Below are positions 55,812-63,999 of a stretch of DNA of 64,000 nt, one piece after another. A program made the position numbers and the translations under genes. The notes beneath the pieces were generated by a model. The model had not been told where the DNA came from. It saw nothing but the letters and a program-made list of their open reading frames with translations, and did not search any database. This DNA is from TMP-86 sp044226865. GTDB lineage: Bacteria; Pseudomonadota; Gammaproteobacteria; Steroidobacterales; Steroidobacteraceae. Position 1 is the stretch's first letter. Every line of letters begins with the position of its first letter. The DNA is taken from positions 210,416 to 274,415 of the forward strand of contig JBGAGE010000008.1 of assembly GCA_044226865.1 (NCBI GenBank), in the 5' to 3' direction.

Positions 55812-55905
55812 GATCCAACCGGGGCGCGCCGATAATTCCCGGATCGTCACAGGGATTTGCGCCGATCAGCCGCCAATTCGCTCGTGTCGATATCGCAAGT
55901 CGCCG

Positions 55906-57249
55906 CTACTTCGGGAACGTTACATCGGCCTCGCGCGAGCGCAGCTCATCGAATTGCGCGCGCGCCGCCGCCAGCACACGCTTCATCTCCGTGACTATCT
56001 CGGGATGCCGATCGGCATAGCTGTACTCCTCGCCCCCAGCGGACGCAGCGTCGAACAACAAATCATAGCTCGACGCGAAACCATCGAGCTTGTCGAATTT
56101 TTCGAACGCTCCCAAAGAGCGCCGATAGTAGGCATGCGTCAGATACTTCCAGCGCTGGCTGCGCAATGCCACGATGTTTTCGTTGTCAAAGAGGTAGAGA
56201 TAGGAATGCGCACTGCGCGTGGCGCCGCGCAAAAGCGCGAGCAGGCTTGTGCCATCGATGTTCGCCCCGCCCGGCCGGACACCAACGATATCCGCAAGCG
56301 TCGGTAGTACGTCGATGTTCATCGCAATGGCATCGCGCACTCCGCGCTTCAAGCGCCCGGCGGGCCAACTCACGATGAATGGCACGCGATATCCCGCCTC
56401 CCAGGTCGACCCCTTGCCACCCTTTAACCCGCCGGTACCGCCCTCGAAAAACGGTCCGTTGTCGCTCGTGACGATGATAAGCGTATTGTCGTACAACTTA
56501 TTGCGCCGCAGCGACTCAACGATGGCGCCGACACTGGCATCGAGTTCCTCAACCACATCGCCGTATAGGCCCGCATTCGACGTGCCGTGAAAATGCGTCG
56601 ACGCAAACAGCGGGATGTGCGGCATGGTGTGCGCCACAAACAACAGGAACGACCGGTCGCGATTGCGGGCGATAAATTCGGTTGCCGACGCGGTATACCG
56701 CTGCGTCAGCGTCGATTGCTCGACCGGTTGCTCGATTTGCTTCGCGCCGTCGTACAAGGCGAAGTTGGGCATGTCGTTGCTGTGCGGTACGCCGAAAAAC
56801 TCATCGAACCCATATTTCAGCGGGAGGTGTTCGGGAAACCTTCCAAGATGCCACTTGCCAATATACTTGGTGGCGTAGCCGGCGCGCCGCACGAGCTCGC
56901 CCAGCGTCTCCTCTTGAAACGGCAATGCGCGCTCATCGGTTGCACGGAGCACGTCGTACGCAAGTCCGGTGCGAATCGGATAACGTCCCGTCATCATACC
57001 GGCGCGCGACGGCGAGCAAACATTGGCGCTCGCATAGAACTGCGTGAAACTGACGCCGCGGCGCGCCAACGCATCGATCTGCGGTGTGCGGATCTTCGTC
57101 GCGCCATTGACACCGACGTCCCCAAAGCCCAGGTCATCCGCCATGATGATGACGATGTTCGGTAGCGCTCGATCGCGCGGTGCGGCGTGAGCCGAACCGA
57201 TAGCGGCCACAAGGAGCGCAATCGCGAAGAGTGGGTGGCGCTTTGCCAT
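55906..57249 (-). CDS. Exported type I sulfatase
   Basis: A 447-residue arylsulfatase-type enzyme with a signal peptide (FAIALLVAAIGSAHA). The formylglycine motif is CSPSR with Cys78, followed by GMMTGRYPIRTG; metal residues are in IIMADDLGFGD and VTSDNGPF, and GKWHLG is conserved. Activity requires a formylglycine-generating enzyme, which is not in the window. The substrate (aryl or carbohydrate sulfate) is unknown. The ATG at 57249 (MAKRH) is preferred; an in-frame ATG at 57273 adds eight residues before the signal peptide. It marks the start of the accessory-looking end of the window. Confidence 0.9.
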   Translation of the reverse strand: MAKRHPLFAIALLVAAIGSAHAAPRDRALPNIVIIMADDLGFGDVGVNGATKIRTPQIDALARRGVSFTQFYASANVCSPSRAGMMTGRYPIRTGLAYDVLRATDERALPFQEETLGELVRRAGYATKYIGKWHLGRFPEHLPLKYGFDEFFGVPHSNDMPNFALYDGAKQIEQPVEQSTLTQRYTASATEFIARNRDRSFLLFVAHTMPHIPLFASTHFHGTSNAGLYGDVVEELDASVGAIVESLRRNKLYDNTLIIVTSDNGPFFEGGTGGLKGGKGSTWEAGYRVPFIVSWPAGRLKRGVRDAIAMNIDVLPTLADIVGVRPGGANIDGTSLLALLRGATRSAHSYLYLFDNENIVALRSQRWKYLTHAYYRRSLGAFEKFDKLDGFASSYDLLFDAASAGGEEYSYADRHPEIVTEMKRVLAAARAQFDELRSREADVTFPK

Positions 57250-57595
57250 GACTGTCCCGCCTACATGTTCCATACCGCGTGAACTTCTTTAGCGAGTGTA
57301 GCACTGCGGCACGGTAGTCAAACTGCGTGCCAAACCCGTGCGCCCCGAGGGTCTGGCCTTTAGCACCGAATATGGGCTCGCGCTCCATCGCAGCAGGAGC
57401 GCCGCACCCGCGATACGCGCCCAGCGGCGATCGATCATCGCCCCGATGAAACTGGATCCGTGATGCACGTCCCAGCTTGGGGTGTCGGTGCGCTCGCGGT
57501 TGCAACGGACGTGAGCGGCTTCACGCTGCGCGTCGCGTACGCGATGTAGTTATGTCACGTCCATCGTCCCCACTACATCATTGCAAGGAGCCGCC
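57250..57595. other. 346-base gap between sulfatase and Hcp-like genes
   Basis: Divergent promoter region; no supported ORF, no clear sigma-70 pair and no strong repeat. It includes the ribosome site AAGGAG at 57585-57590 for the next gene. Confidence 0.4.
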
Positions 57596-58132
57596 ATGAA
57601 AGCCGCCACCGTTGGAATGCTCGCCCTCTTTTTCACAGGATCGGTTTGGGCCGACCGGCCACAGGATTTTCGGGACTCCGACCATCACGGCGCGCAGAGC
57701 GCTATCAACGTCGTCGTCGGCGGCTTGAATTGCAGCACCACGCTGGGTGCCGGCACATTTGCCGCGCGCAACTGGTCCTGGGGCGCGGCGAATTCCTCGA
57801 CTGCGATCGGCGGCGGCAGTGGCATCGGCAAGACCACGGTCTCGGCGCTGCAGGTGAAGAAGGATTTCGATGCCTGCAGCCCCGCGCTGTTCGGCGCCGC
57901 GTCCACCGCCCGGCATTTCGCAACCTTGAACCTGACCCAGCAGGATGCCAACGGCAATACGGTGGTCACCGTTCGGATGACCGATGTGCTCGTGACGTCC
58001 TGGACGGTGGGAGGCGAAGCCCACGACGCCTCACCTGACGAGGTGGTGCAGATTGCCTTCCGCAAGGTCTGCCTCAGCGGCGGCGGCACCGGCTCGTTCT
58101 GCTTCGATGTGGCTACCCAGCAATCGACCTGA
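57596..58132 (+). CDS. Exported Hcp-like protein
   Basis: A 178-residue protein with a signal peptide (VGMLALFFTGSVWAD) followed by a domain resembling Hcp, the type VI secretion tube protein: VKKDFDACSPALFGAASTARHF, then VVTVRMTDVLVTSWTVGGEA and ASPDEVVQIAFRKV, which match the three characteristic Hcp blocks. Genuine T6SS Hcp has no signal peptide, and no T6SS gene is in the window, so this is an exported relative of unknown job. Three or four cysteines could form disulfides in the periplasm. The ATG at 57596 has AAGGAG five bases before it. Confidence 0.72.
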   Translation: MKAATVGMLALFFTGSVWADRPQDFRDSDHHGAQSAINVVVGGLNCSTTLGAGTFAARNWSWGAANSSTAIGGGSGIGKTTVSALQVKKDFDACSPALFGAASTARHFATLNLTQQDANGNTVVTVRMTDVLVTSWTVGGEAHDASPDEVVQIAFRKVCLSGGGTGSFCFDVATQQST

Positions 58133-58165
58133 GCCGAATCCCGGCGCGGCGCGCCGCTGGGGTAC

Positions 58166-58197
58166 CCCATGCCGCATGAACGCCCATGCGGCATGGG
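58166..58197. terminator. 13-bp perfect hairpin between convergent Hcp-like and beta-lactamase genes
   Basis: CCCATGCCGCATG (58166-58178) and its exact complement (58185-58197) form a stem with a 6-base loop, between two convergent genes. No T tract is adjacent, but the position suits a shared bidirectional terminator. Confidence 0.6.
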
Positions 58198-58229
58198 TCG
58201 CGCGGAGGCTGTCAGTCCGACGCGCCTTG

Positions 58230-59087
58230 CTACCCGAGCCGTTCCCCCACCAACCGCCCGATCTCGGTGAACACCGCCGTGAGGCGTTCCGGCTTCGGCT
58301 TTCCGCCCTGGGTGTAGGCACAGACCACCACCGATGAACCGGCCAGGGTCCACACGATAGCAATGTCCGCCGCCGCATCCTCACCGTTGTTCCCCGTTTT
58401 ATCCGCCACCTTCCACGTCACCGGCAGGCCGGCGCGTAACCGATTCGCCCCCGTCTTGCAGTTCACCATCCAATTCTTGAGCCTCTCCCGTGATTCGGGC
58501 GACAGCACCTCGCCCAGCACCAGACGCTGCAGAGTGCCCGCCATGGCCGCCGGCGTCGTGGTGTCGCGCGGATCCCCCGGCGGTGAGCGATTCAAGGCAG
58601 GTTCGTTGTGGTCCAGGCGTGTCACCGCATCAGCGGTGGAGCGCCAGAAGGCCGTCAGAGCGGCCGGTCCCCCTGCCCTCGCCAGCAACAGGTTCGCGCA
58701 GGTGTTGTCACTGTGCTCGACGGCCGCTTCGCACATCTCTCCCACCGTCATCGAGCCTGCGGCCAGATGCTCCTTGGCGACCGGCGCATGCCAATCCGGC
58801 ACGTCCTTTGACCCGAAACGTATGACCGCTGACAGCGAGTCCTGCCCTCGATCCACGCGCGAAAGGACCATCCCCGCCAGTGACGCCTTGAACGTACTGC
58901 ACATGACGAAGCGCTCATCCGCACGCCAGAGCAGCGTCTTCCCCGTGGTGAGATTTTTTGCATACAGACCGATACGCCCACCGGTATCGCGTTCGTAGCG
59001 GGCAAGTGGGGCCAGATCTTCGCGTGCGACGGCAATCCGGGCGGTCAAACCAACGATTGCTGTCAGAAAGGTTCTGCGATCAAGCAT
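58230..59087 (-). CDS. bla: Class A beta-lactamase, Tat-exported
   Basis: A 285-residue serine beta-lactamase. The N-terminus MLDRRTFLTAIVGLTA is a twin-arginine signal. All class A motifs are present: S64-T-F-K67, S126-D-N128, E162PALN166 and K230-T-G232. Cys63 before the nucleophile is the Ambler 69 position, but the Ambler 238 partner Cys of KPC/SME-type carbapenemases is Asn here. The spectrum cannot be predicted. The start overlaps the next decayed ORF on the same strand by 25 bases. No regulator of the AmpR type is next to it. Confidence 0.93.
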   Translation of the reverse strand: MLDRRTFLTAIVGLTARIAVAREDLAPLARYERDTGGRIGLYAKNLTTGKTLLWRADERFVMCSTFKASLAGMVLSRVDRGQDSLSAVIRFGSKDVPDWHAPVAKEHLAAGSMTVGEMCEAAVEHSDNTCANLLLARAGGPAALTAFWRSTADAVTRLDHNEPALNRSPPGDPRDTTTPAAMAGTLQRLVLGEVLSPESRERLKNWMVNCKTGANRLRAGLPVTWKVADKTGNNGEDAAADIAIVWTLAGSSVVVCAYTQGGKPKPERLTAVFTEIGRLVGERLG

Positions 59088-59665
59088 GAAGCACCTTTTC
59101 GCGTTGCAGGCGACTTACCGTGAACTCTGCGCCTCGATCCACGCCGCAGCATAACCTGCCCGGGCGGATAGCGCCCCAGCAGCCGAAAATCCGTCGCAGC
59201 ACTGACCATAACCAAGCGACCCGTCAGTCCAAGGGCTATGCCCGGCCGCTGCCCAACGAACTCGAAGCGCGCAATCGCTGGCGCACCGAACGGCACAATC
59301 ATGAACGCTAGCGGATCGAAATCCATCGGTGCGAGACCGCGGCAAGCGGCGCGTAGCGCGGTCACGGTACCAACCGGAAGCATGGATATCGCGATCAGCA
59401 TGGCAAATTCGCCAAGGAAGCGGTGAAGGTGCGTCAGCCCAGCACGTAGGAGCGCTGCCTGCATAAGGAACACGCCGACCCAGGCAGTGGATAAGACGGC
59501 ATGGACGTGCGAATGCGGCGGCCCTGGCAAAGCAGAGCGGGTGGGAGCGGGCGGCTCCAGAAATGCGGGGTGCTGCTCAGGGTTGTCCCTACAATTCTGT
59601 GTGTCTTCGCCGCCACTTGTCGACGCGGGCGGCCAGAAGCTGAAGTTGACGTTCGGAATCGGCAA
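59063..59665 (-). pseudogene. Decayed small membrane protein gene
   Basis: The open frame contains a recognisable piece of a common uncharacterised multi-helix membrane protein: HVHAVLSTAWVGVFLMQAAL, then LHRFLGEFAMLIAISMLPVGTVTALRA and DPLAFMIVPFG. After that point a stretch expected in homologues seems to be deleted (the frame jumps to APAIARFEF), and both ends are basic, low-complexity sequence without family character. It also runs into the beta-lactamase gene. I read it as a remnant rather than a working gene; a divergent short family member is the alternative. Confidence 0.45.
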
Positions 59666-59809
59666 GCCCTAAAGCCGACATTCGATCCGCACCGAATCCC
59701 GGTACACAATCGCTCTATTCTTTGCCATTGTGTTGCCACCATTGCAGCAGATACTGACAGCATCCGAACGCAACTGAACCGATCTCGATGAGGCGAACAT
59801 GAAGTCGTT

Positions 59810-60397
59810 GTGGGGGACACCTTGAATCGGTCGGACCTGGGAAGCATCCTGCATGCGTTGGTTCCGGGGATCGTACTGTTCCTAGTGTTATTGATCGTCA
59901 GCGTGGCGCTTCGGTCCTTACCGCCACTTCTGATGGTAGGCATCCTATTTCTCGGATACGGAGTCATTCCAATCGGTTTGATTTTTGTAGTCGCCGCGGC
60001 TGTGGTTTTTTATTGGCGTCGTCGTCGGGTGTCTGGGCTATCACTCATCTGTGCGGTGCCAATCGCATTATCGTTGGGGATACTTCCGAATCCAGTCAAT
60101 TCTCCCGTGGGGTGGGCGGCAAATGTTGTGAGGGTCATCTACTACAACGATGACTTTAAGCGCTCATATGCGGAGGCTAGGAACAGCGGGAAACTCTTGC
60201 CACTCGGACAAGCCGACAACGACGGATTTGGCAGTCTGGCGTCTGGACTTGTTTACGACCCTTCCGGCGAAATTGCGCTTCCTCTGAATCAACGGAGCAA
60301 AGCCTGGACCGACGGGCCTGGTGCCACAGAGCTAGGCGTCGAGAATCTAGAAGTGCACCATATTTTTGGCCCCTACTACCAATGGTTTCACGATTGA
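59810..60397 (+). CDS. Unknown small membrane protein
   Basis: I do not recognise this 195-residue protein. It has three or four predicted membrane segments (LVPGIVLFLVLLIVSVAL, LLMVGILFLGYGVIPIGL with IFVVAAAVVFYW, and LSLICAVPIALSLGIL) with a basic WRRRR turn, then a soluble C-terminal domain of about 95 residues (VRVIYYNDDFKRSYAEARNSG onwards). GTG 59810 or TTG 59822 may be the start; the second has GGGGGA just upstream. The DNA is visibly less GC-rich than the core genes. It opens the run of small genes spaced by the 35-bp repeat. Confidence 0.6.
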   Translation: MGDTLNRSDLGSILHALVPGIVLFLVLLIVSVALRSLPPLLMVGILFLGYGVIPIGLIFVVAAAVVFYWRRRRVSGLSLICAVPIALSLGILPNPVNSPVGWAANVVRVIYYNDDFKRSYAEARNSGKLLPLGQADNDGFGSLASGLVYDPSGEIALPLNQRSKAWTDGPGATELGVENLEVHHIFGPYYQWFHD

Positions 60398-60476
60398 GGC
60401 CTGTGGTAGACCCGGCCGTCGTTGGACCAGCGGAGAGGAGGACATGGACATCAGATGGATCTCCTCGATGAACCCC

Positions 60477-60511
60477 GATAGCGGACGTGCAACTCTGTCG
60501 GCTCCGGGTCA
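60477..60511 (+). repeat. 35-bp dispersed repeat, copy 1
   Basis: GATAGCGGACG, then 24 bases ending CGGCTCCGGGTCA. Shares the core CNGCTYNGGGTCA and fixed spacing with four other copies. Confidence 0.7.
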
Positions 60512-60573
60512 GGTGCGTCGATTTACCAGCCACGGTACCCTGACTCTGTTGTTTTTGGTGGAGATATGACCCG

Positions 60574-60927
60574 ATGCGTCAGGGATTGGCGATAGCGGTC
60601 GCAGGCCTTCTGCTTTCCGCTTGTTCAAGATCGCCGCCGCCAATTGCGTCCGGCATTCCCGTATCCACTGGGCCGACGTCGTTTTTCGGCGACCGAGTGA
60701 AGCAGCAATTCCCCGGTGGGTTTGCCGAGGCGACGCTCATGGCCGAACTACGCAATCAGCGTTTCGCAATTTCCGAAACGCGCGACTCGAACGGCCTGCT
60801 GATTAAATCCGCGCTCTACGAAGATCAGCATTTTCCGTGCAACGAGAGCTGGACAATTCAATGGACTTCGGAGAGTGGAAAAATTAAGGAAATCTCGGGA
60901 ATCTACAGCGGAGAACGGTGCCTTTAG
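60574..60927 (+). CDS. Small putative lipoprotein
   Basis: A 117-residue protein with a lipoprotein signal (LAIAVAGLLLSAC, lipobox LSAC at Cys17). The mature part has no recognised domain; two late cysteines (FPCNES and ERCL) may form a disulfide. The GGAGA about 10 bases upstream supports ATG 60574. It is bounded by repeat copies 1 and 2. Confidence 0.7.
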   Translation: MRQGLAIAVAGLLLSACSRSPPPIASGIPVSTGPTSFFGDRVKQQFPGGFAEATLMAELRNQRFAISETRDSNGLLIKSALYEDQHFPCNESWTIQWTSESGKIKEISGIYSGERCL

Positions 60928-60934
60928 GGAGCCG

Positions 60935-60969
60935 CAAAGCAGTCGTTGGCGACAGGCAGCTTAGGGTCA
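60935..60969 (+). repeat. 35-bp dispersed repeat, copy 2
   Basis: CAAAGCAGTCG followed by 24 bases ending CAGCTTAGGGTCA. The first block is more diverged; the core is exact. Confidence 0.6.
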
Positions 60970-61009
60970 AGACCAGTCCCAGGCGTCACACACTCCTCAA
61001 CCGCTCGCT

Positions 61010-61318
61010 TCATGACAGAGCGCGACGGGCCGCCACCACCACTTGACCAAGTTTCCCGGCGTCCGGCACGCCAAATGGAAAATCTCCCTCTTTCATCGGA
61101 CCAGCCACATCAACCCACTCCCCTGATGGCCTGACAGCCTGTAGCCACGCCCAAGCATCCTTGCCGTCCCATACCAGCCGTAGTTCGGGACTTGTTCTGC
61201 CAAGAACGATCAGGCCGGAGCCAAACGACTCCGGGTGCCACTGCTCTTCGATTTGTCGAATTCCCAGGCTGGAAAGCTCGCTGAGCAATCGGTCGGCAAT
61301 GCGATTTAGTTCGTGCAC
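61010..61318 (-). CDS. Hypothetical cytoplasmic protein
   Basis: A 102-residue protein without signal peptide or membrane segment: ADRLLSELSSLGIRQIEEQW, SELRLVWDGKDAWAWLQ-like middle, then WVDVAGPMKEGDFPFG. The regular alternation of helix and strand suggests a small folded domain, perhaps an immunity-type protein, but no family is recognised. It is on the opposite strand to its left neighbour, yet repeat copies 2 and 3 flank it in plus orientation. Confidence 0.5.
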   Translation of the reverse strand: MHELNRIADRLLSELSSLGIRQIEEQWHPESFGSGLIVLGRTSPELRLVWDGKDAWAWLQAVRPSGEWVDVAGPMKEGDFPFGVPDAGKLGQVVVAARRALS

Positions 61319-61408
61319 TGATCTCGCCTATAGCGAATTAAGCTTACGGGGTGGCAGCGGATGGATCGAATACACCAGCGGGCGGGCTTCACGTCAAATT
61401 AGAGTGCC

Positions 61409-61443
61409 GCAATCCCGCCGTTCACTTCCGACCGCTCAGGGTC
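61409..61443 (+). repeat. 35-bp dispersed repeat, copy 3
   Basis: CAATCCCGCCG followed by 24 bases ending CCGCTCAGGGTCA. The most diverged first block; spacing and core are kept. Confidence 0.5.
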
Positions 61444-61461
61444 AAGACCTTCCGTCTTCAA

Positions 61462-62028
61462 CTATTCTGAAATTTCGATCTTAGGAAAACGCAACCAGCT
61501 TCTTTCGACTGAGGGAACAGGAGCAAGCAGCAGTGCCCGGCCTCCACTCCATTCGAACCGCCTCAACACCAGTGCTCCGTCGTTCGATCGGCTTAAGCCT
61601 ATTCGTACGCTCGTTCCGCGGGCCATACCGCCGTCATTAATCATTCTTGAGTCGCTCGGGCCAATGGTGAATTCTCCCCCTTTGCAGTTCCCGAGCTTCT
61701 TGAACTCAGCCATTCCTACGGGCTGTTTACCGTTGTACGCCGCAATTGTGAGTTTCTCGGCATCTACGCGCAGAACAACCCGTTCCGCCGGCATCGTTAG
61801 CCGCGATACACCAACCACTCGAGTTAACTGCACATAATCGGTGTCAGCAGGCTGTCGAGTAGTCTGTCGAGCAGATCCAAATTCTGAGAACGCGCCGTTT
61901 AGATCAGGGCAATCGTTCTCGGGCAAATCGAGTCTCGCAGCCCAACTACCGGGATACTCGGGGAGACGGATGCAACCGCTCAGGAGGGCGTACGTGGCGC
62001 CGAACGCAATAAAACGAATCCATGTCAT
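61462..62028 (-). CDS. Putative lipoprotein
   Basis: A 188-residue lipoprotein with the signal FGATYALLSGC (lipobox LSGC, Cys19). The mature protein is beta-rich (VVLRVDAEKLTIAAYNGK, GTSVRIGLSRSNDGALVLRRFEW) with two further cysteines. No family is recognised. Base composition is less GC-rich than the core. It lies between repeat copies 3 and 4. Confidence 0.65.
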   Translation of the reverse strand: MTWIRFIAFGATYALLSGCIRLPEYPGSWAARLDLPENDCPDLNGAFSEFGSARQTTRQPADTDYVQLTRVVGVSRLTMPAERVVLRVDAEKLTIAAYNGKQPVGMAEFKKLGNCKGGEFTIGPSDSRMINDGGMARGTSVRIGLSRSNDGALVLRRFEWSGGRALLLAPVPSVERSWLRFPKIEISE

Positions 62029-62334
62029 GCAAATAGCTTTGGACGCAATCTGTTAATCGCAATTGCAACATCGGAGTTCTGACCGGTCAAGGATCAACGC
62101 CCGGAAGCGGCCGCATTTTGTTGACCGCTTTGGGTCAAAGTCCGCCGACCGGACATCCAAGCCAGTAAGCGGACGCCAAGCGGCTCGGGAGTGTAATTCA
62201 TCCGGCACGATTTCCCGCTAGTTAGCAGACATTCAACGTGGGGTTTATCATGGTGTCCAGTCTATAGATGCGAGCCGATCCGGAAGGCTCGGATTTGAGT
62301 CTTTGGGATAGCGCGTTTACTGAAGGAAGTACCG
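62029..62334. other. 306-base gap holding repeat copy 4
   Basis: No supported ORF. It contains repeat copy 4 (62103-62137) and, 35 bases further, a second related piece with AAGCGGACGCC at about 62177-62187. The ribosome site AAGGAAG of the next gene lies at its right end. Confidence 0.5.
62103..62137 (+). repeat. 35-bp dispersed repeat, copy 4
   Basis: GGAAGCGGCCG followed by 24 bases ending CCGCTTTGGGTCA. In this copy TTGACC and GGTCAA form a 6-bp inverted repeat around GCTTTG, suggesting a small cruciform or RNA hairpin. Confidence 0.7.
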
Positions 62335-62739
62335 ATGCAAAAGTTGGCTGTTGTTTTGATCGCAATCGCCTTTGCGCAAGTCGTCTTTGCGGACGCCCCT
62401 AAGGCCACACCTTCGAAGGAATCGACGGAGGCCCCGCCGAAAATTGTCTCAGGTTCTATAGAGATTGGAAAATCGTCCGACGGCTTTTCAATGGAGGAAT
62501 TCCAGAAACAAATGGTCGCAAGCCAGGAAGCACGGCTGCCATATACGGCGAAGGAAGTTGAGCTCAGGCTTAGAACACAGTTGAAGGTGCTGGGGGACCC
62601 CGAATCTGCAGCAATGCTTGCGCGATACATTCACAGTCTTTACGAGAACTTGGTCAAGGAAGGGTTCTCAAAAGAGGAGGCAATGCAAATCGCGTCCCGA
62701 GTTCCGTTTCCACCGCAAATGTCTGGTCCGATCTACTAA
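62335..62739 (+). CDS. Small exported protein of unknown function
   Basis: A 134-residue protein with a signal peptide (LAVVLIAIAFAQVVFADA). The mature part is charged and mostly helical (MEEFQKQMVASQEARLPYTAKEVE-like region; LYENLVKEGFSKEEAMQIA). No cysteine is present and no family recognised. A ribosome site (AAGGAAG) 5 bases before the ATG supports the start. It is bounded by repeat copies 4 and 5. Confidence 0.65.
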   Translation: MQKLAVVLIAIAFAQVVFADAPKATPSKESTEAPPKIVSGSIEIGKSSDGFSMEEFQKQMVASQEARLPYTAKEVELRLRTQLKVLGDPESAAMLARYIHSLYENLVKEGFSKEEAMQIASRVPFPPQMSGPIY

Positions 62740-62887
62740 CCAGAAGTAGCGGCTCCCCCTCTCTAGTGTCCGACGTTCATTGCGCCTGCTATGGATGTCA
62801 AACCCAGGCAGCCGCGCTTGAAAGCTCCATTTCTCAAGCAAATCGTATTCGACAAAATTGTTGATCCACGCGTGAAATTGGCGTCCC

Positions 62888-62922
62888 GATAGCGGACGGT
62901 CGCCCGCGGCAGCTCTGGGTCA
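62888..62922 (+). repeat. 35-bp dispersed repeat, copy 5
   Basis: GATAGCGGACG, identical to copy 1 over 11 bases, then 24 bases ending CAGCTCTGGGTCA. It is followed by CAGAAATGCGGAGC, so the element may extend further. Confidence 0.7.
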
Positions 62923-62951
62923 AACTCAGAAATGCGGAGCTTCCCGCCAGT

Positions 62952-63200
62952 TCAGCGCCGGCAGGCTCCAACGACCGCCTGCCGCGCCTGAGCGACGGCC
63001 CTGGAACGATCCAGGCTGACCGCTGAGGCGACGAAGGCGCCGCGCAGATGGCCGTACCGCGCCGGGGTCACGCGCTCCCGCCTGGGGACTTCCTCGACGG
63101 TTTTATGCGCGATGCTGACGATCTCGGCCTGAACGCCATCGATGGCATGGACGCGGACCGTCACGCTGCTCTTGGCACGCTCAGCGGTTGCGAGGAACAT
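62952..63200 (-). pseudogene. Possible degraded Phd/YefM-type antitoxin
   Basis: The 82-residue frame has an antitoxin-like order: ERAKSSVTVRVHAIDG, then AEIVSIAHKTVEEVP (similar to the V-I-A-R-x-G-K-P-V segment) and PARYGHLRGAF (similar to RRFGSLKG). The matches are weak, the glycine of GKPV is absent, and no toxin gene is next to it. It could also be non-coding. Confidence 0.2.
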
Positions 63201-63321
63201 CGTGGGGCATTGCGCGAGGACCGAGTATCGTCAGGGCTTCGGCGATCTTCAAGAAACACTCACGCGGGTGATAGTGTCGGCGGTGTCACCGCTGGCCGAA
63301 TAAACATAGGGAGTATTGACC

Positions 63322-63564
63322 GTGACCACCGTATACGACACTCGCGCTGCTGACCTTCAGGCAACGACCGCAGGAGGTGAACGTCAGGCCGTTCAAGACT
63401 ATGAAAGGCCACGAGTGCGACAGGCGATTGTGCATGGACCTGAAGACCTAATTCTAATGGTCTCCTACTTGTCGTCTGCAAATGAACAATTGTGGAAAAT
63501 CAGAGTGAGCCTAGGGATCATCGCATTCTTGTTGTTGATGATCGTAATCAAGGGATGGCTGTAG
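63322..63564 (+). CDS. Small membrane-anchored protein
   Basis: An 80-residue protein with a soluble N-terminal part (QDYERPRVRQAIVHGPEDLI) and one C-terminal transmembrane helix (VSLGIIAFLLLMIVIKGWL), a tail-anchored layout. GTG 63322 is preferred because GGGAG ends eight bases before it; TTG 63316 would be too close. No family is recognised. Confidence 0.5.
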   Translation: MTTVYDTRAADLQATTAGGERQAVQDYERPRVRQAIVHGPEDLILMVSYLSSANEQLWKIRVSLGIIAFLLLMIVIKGWL

Positions 63565-63639
63565 ATTCATGGCGGCGCGCCAAGACCGCTCCCATCAGCC
63601 TCCCCGTTGCGCTGCCGATTCGAGAGGCAGATGTCGTCG

Positions 63640-63999
63640 CTACCATGTGAGGTTCACGCGCAACCGAGTGAAATGATTCGCTGCATTTGAATCGGTTTCC
63701 ACGCCAAATGACCATGACGAAGGGTGCAAAATCGACGTGTGGCGCGGATGGTCGAGAAGGTTCCCAGTAATTTTCGTCCAGTCGTCCCCACCAAGTTCAG
63801 TGATATTGCCAACGATCACTAACTCACCACCGAATACCGTGAACCTAAGAAAGGCCGGGTATGTCAACCGGCGCGCAAAACGGACCACCTTCCGGCGTCC
63901 AACTTTGACCAGGGTGGAGCGGCGGCTTTTTAGTTCTTCGGCTCCAGTTTTCTTTCGACCGATAGGACAGACGCGGTCTGCCGCGCCAGCGGCAGACAC
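63640..63999 (-). CDS. Partial hypothetical protein, open at the window edge
   Basis: A 119-residue frame on the minus strand still open at the end of the window, so its true start is not visible. The C-terminal part (YPAFLRFTVFGGELVIVGNITELGGDDWTK) looks beta-rich and protein-like; no family is recognised. It is in the AT-richer accessory segment. Confidence 0.35.
   Translation of the reverse strand: MSAAGAADRVCPIGRKKTGAEELKSRRSTLVKVGRRKVVRFARRLTYPAFLRFTVFGGELVIVGNITELGGDDWTKITGNLLDHPRHTSILHPSSWSFGVETDSNAANHFTRLRVNLTW
63976..63997. repeat. 9-bp inverted repeat at the window edge
   Basis: GTCTGCCGC (63976-63984) and GCGGCAGAC (63989-63997) form a perfect stem with a 4-base loop. The continuation is outside the window, so it may be a hairpin or part of a larger element. 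Confidence 0.4.

Larger units (their letters stand above)
62740..63321. other. 582-base gap with repeat copy 5 and a degraded ORF
   Basis: Holds repeat copy 5 (62888-62922) and a weak minus-strand ORF resembling a Phd-type antitoxin (62952-63200). Nothing else supported. Confidence 0.5.

Noticed and set aside
58230..59087. KPC/SME-type carbapenemase
   Set aside because: The Cys at Ambler 238 that pairs with Cys69 in those enzymes is absent.
60398..62950. Canonical integron attC sites
   Set aside because: The gaps look cassette-like, but I could not find paired RYYYAAC and GTTRRRY core sites with the expected stem, and no integron integrase is in the window. Only the 35-bp repeat is claimed.
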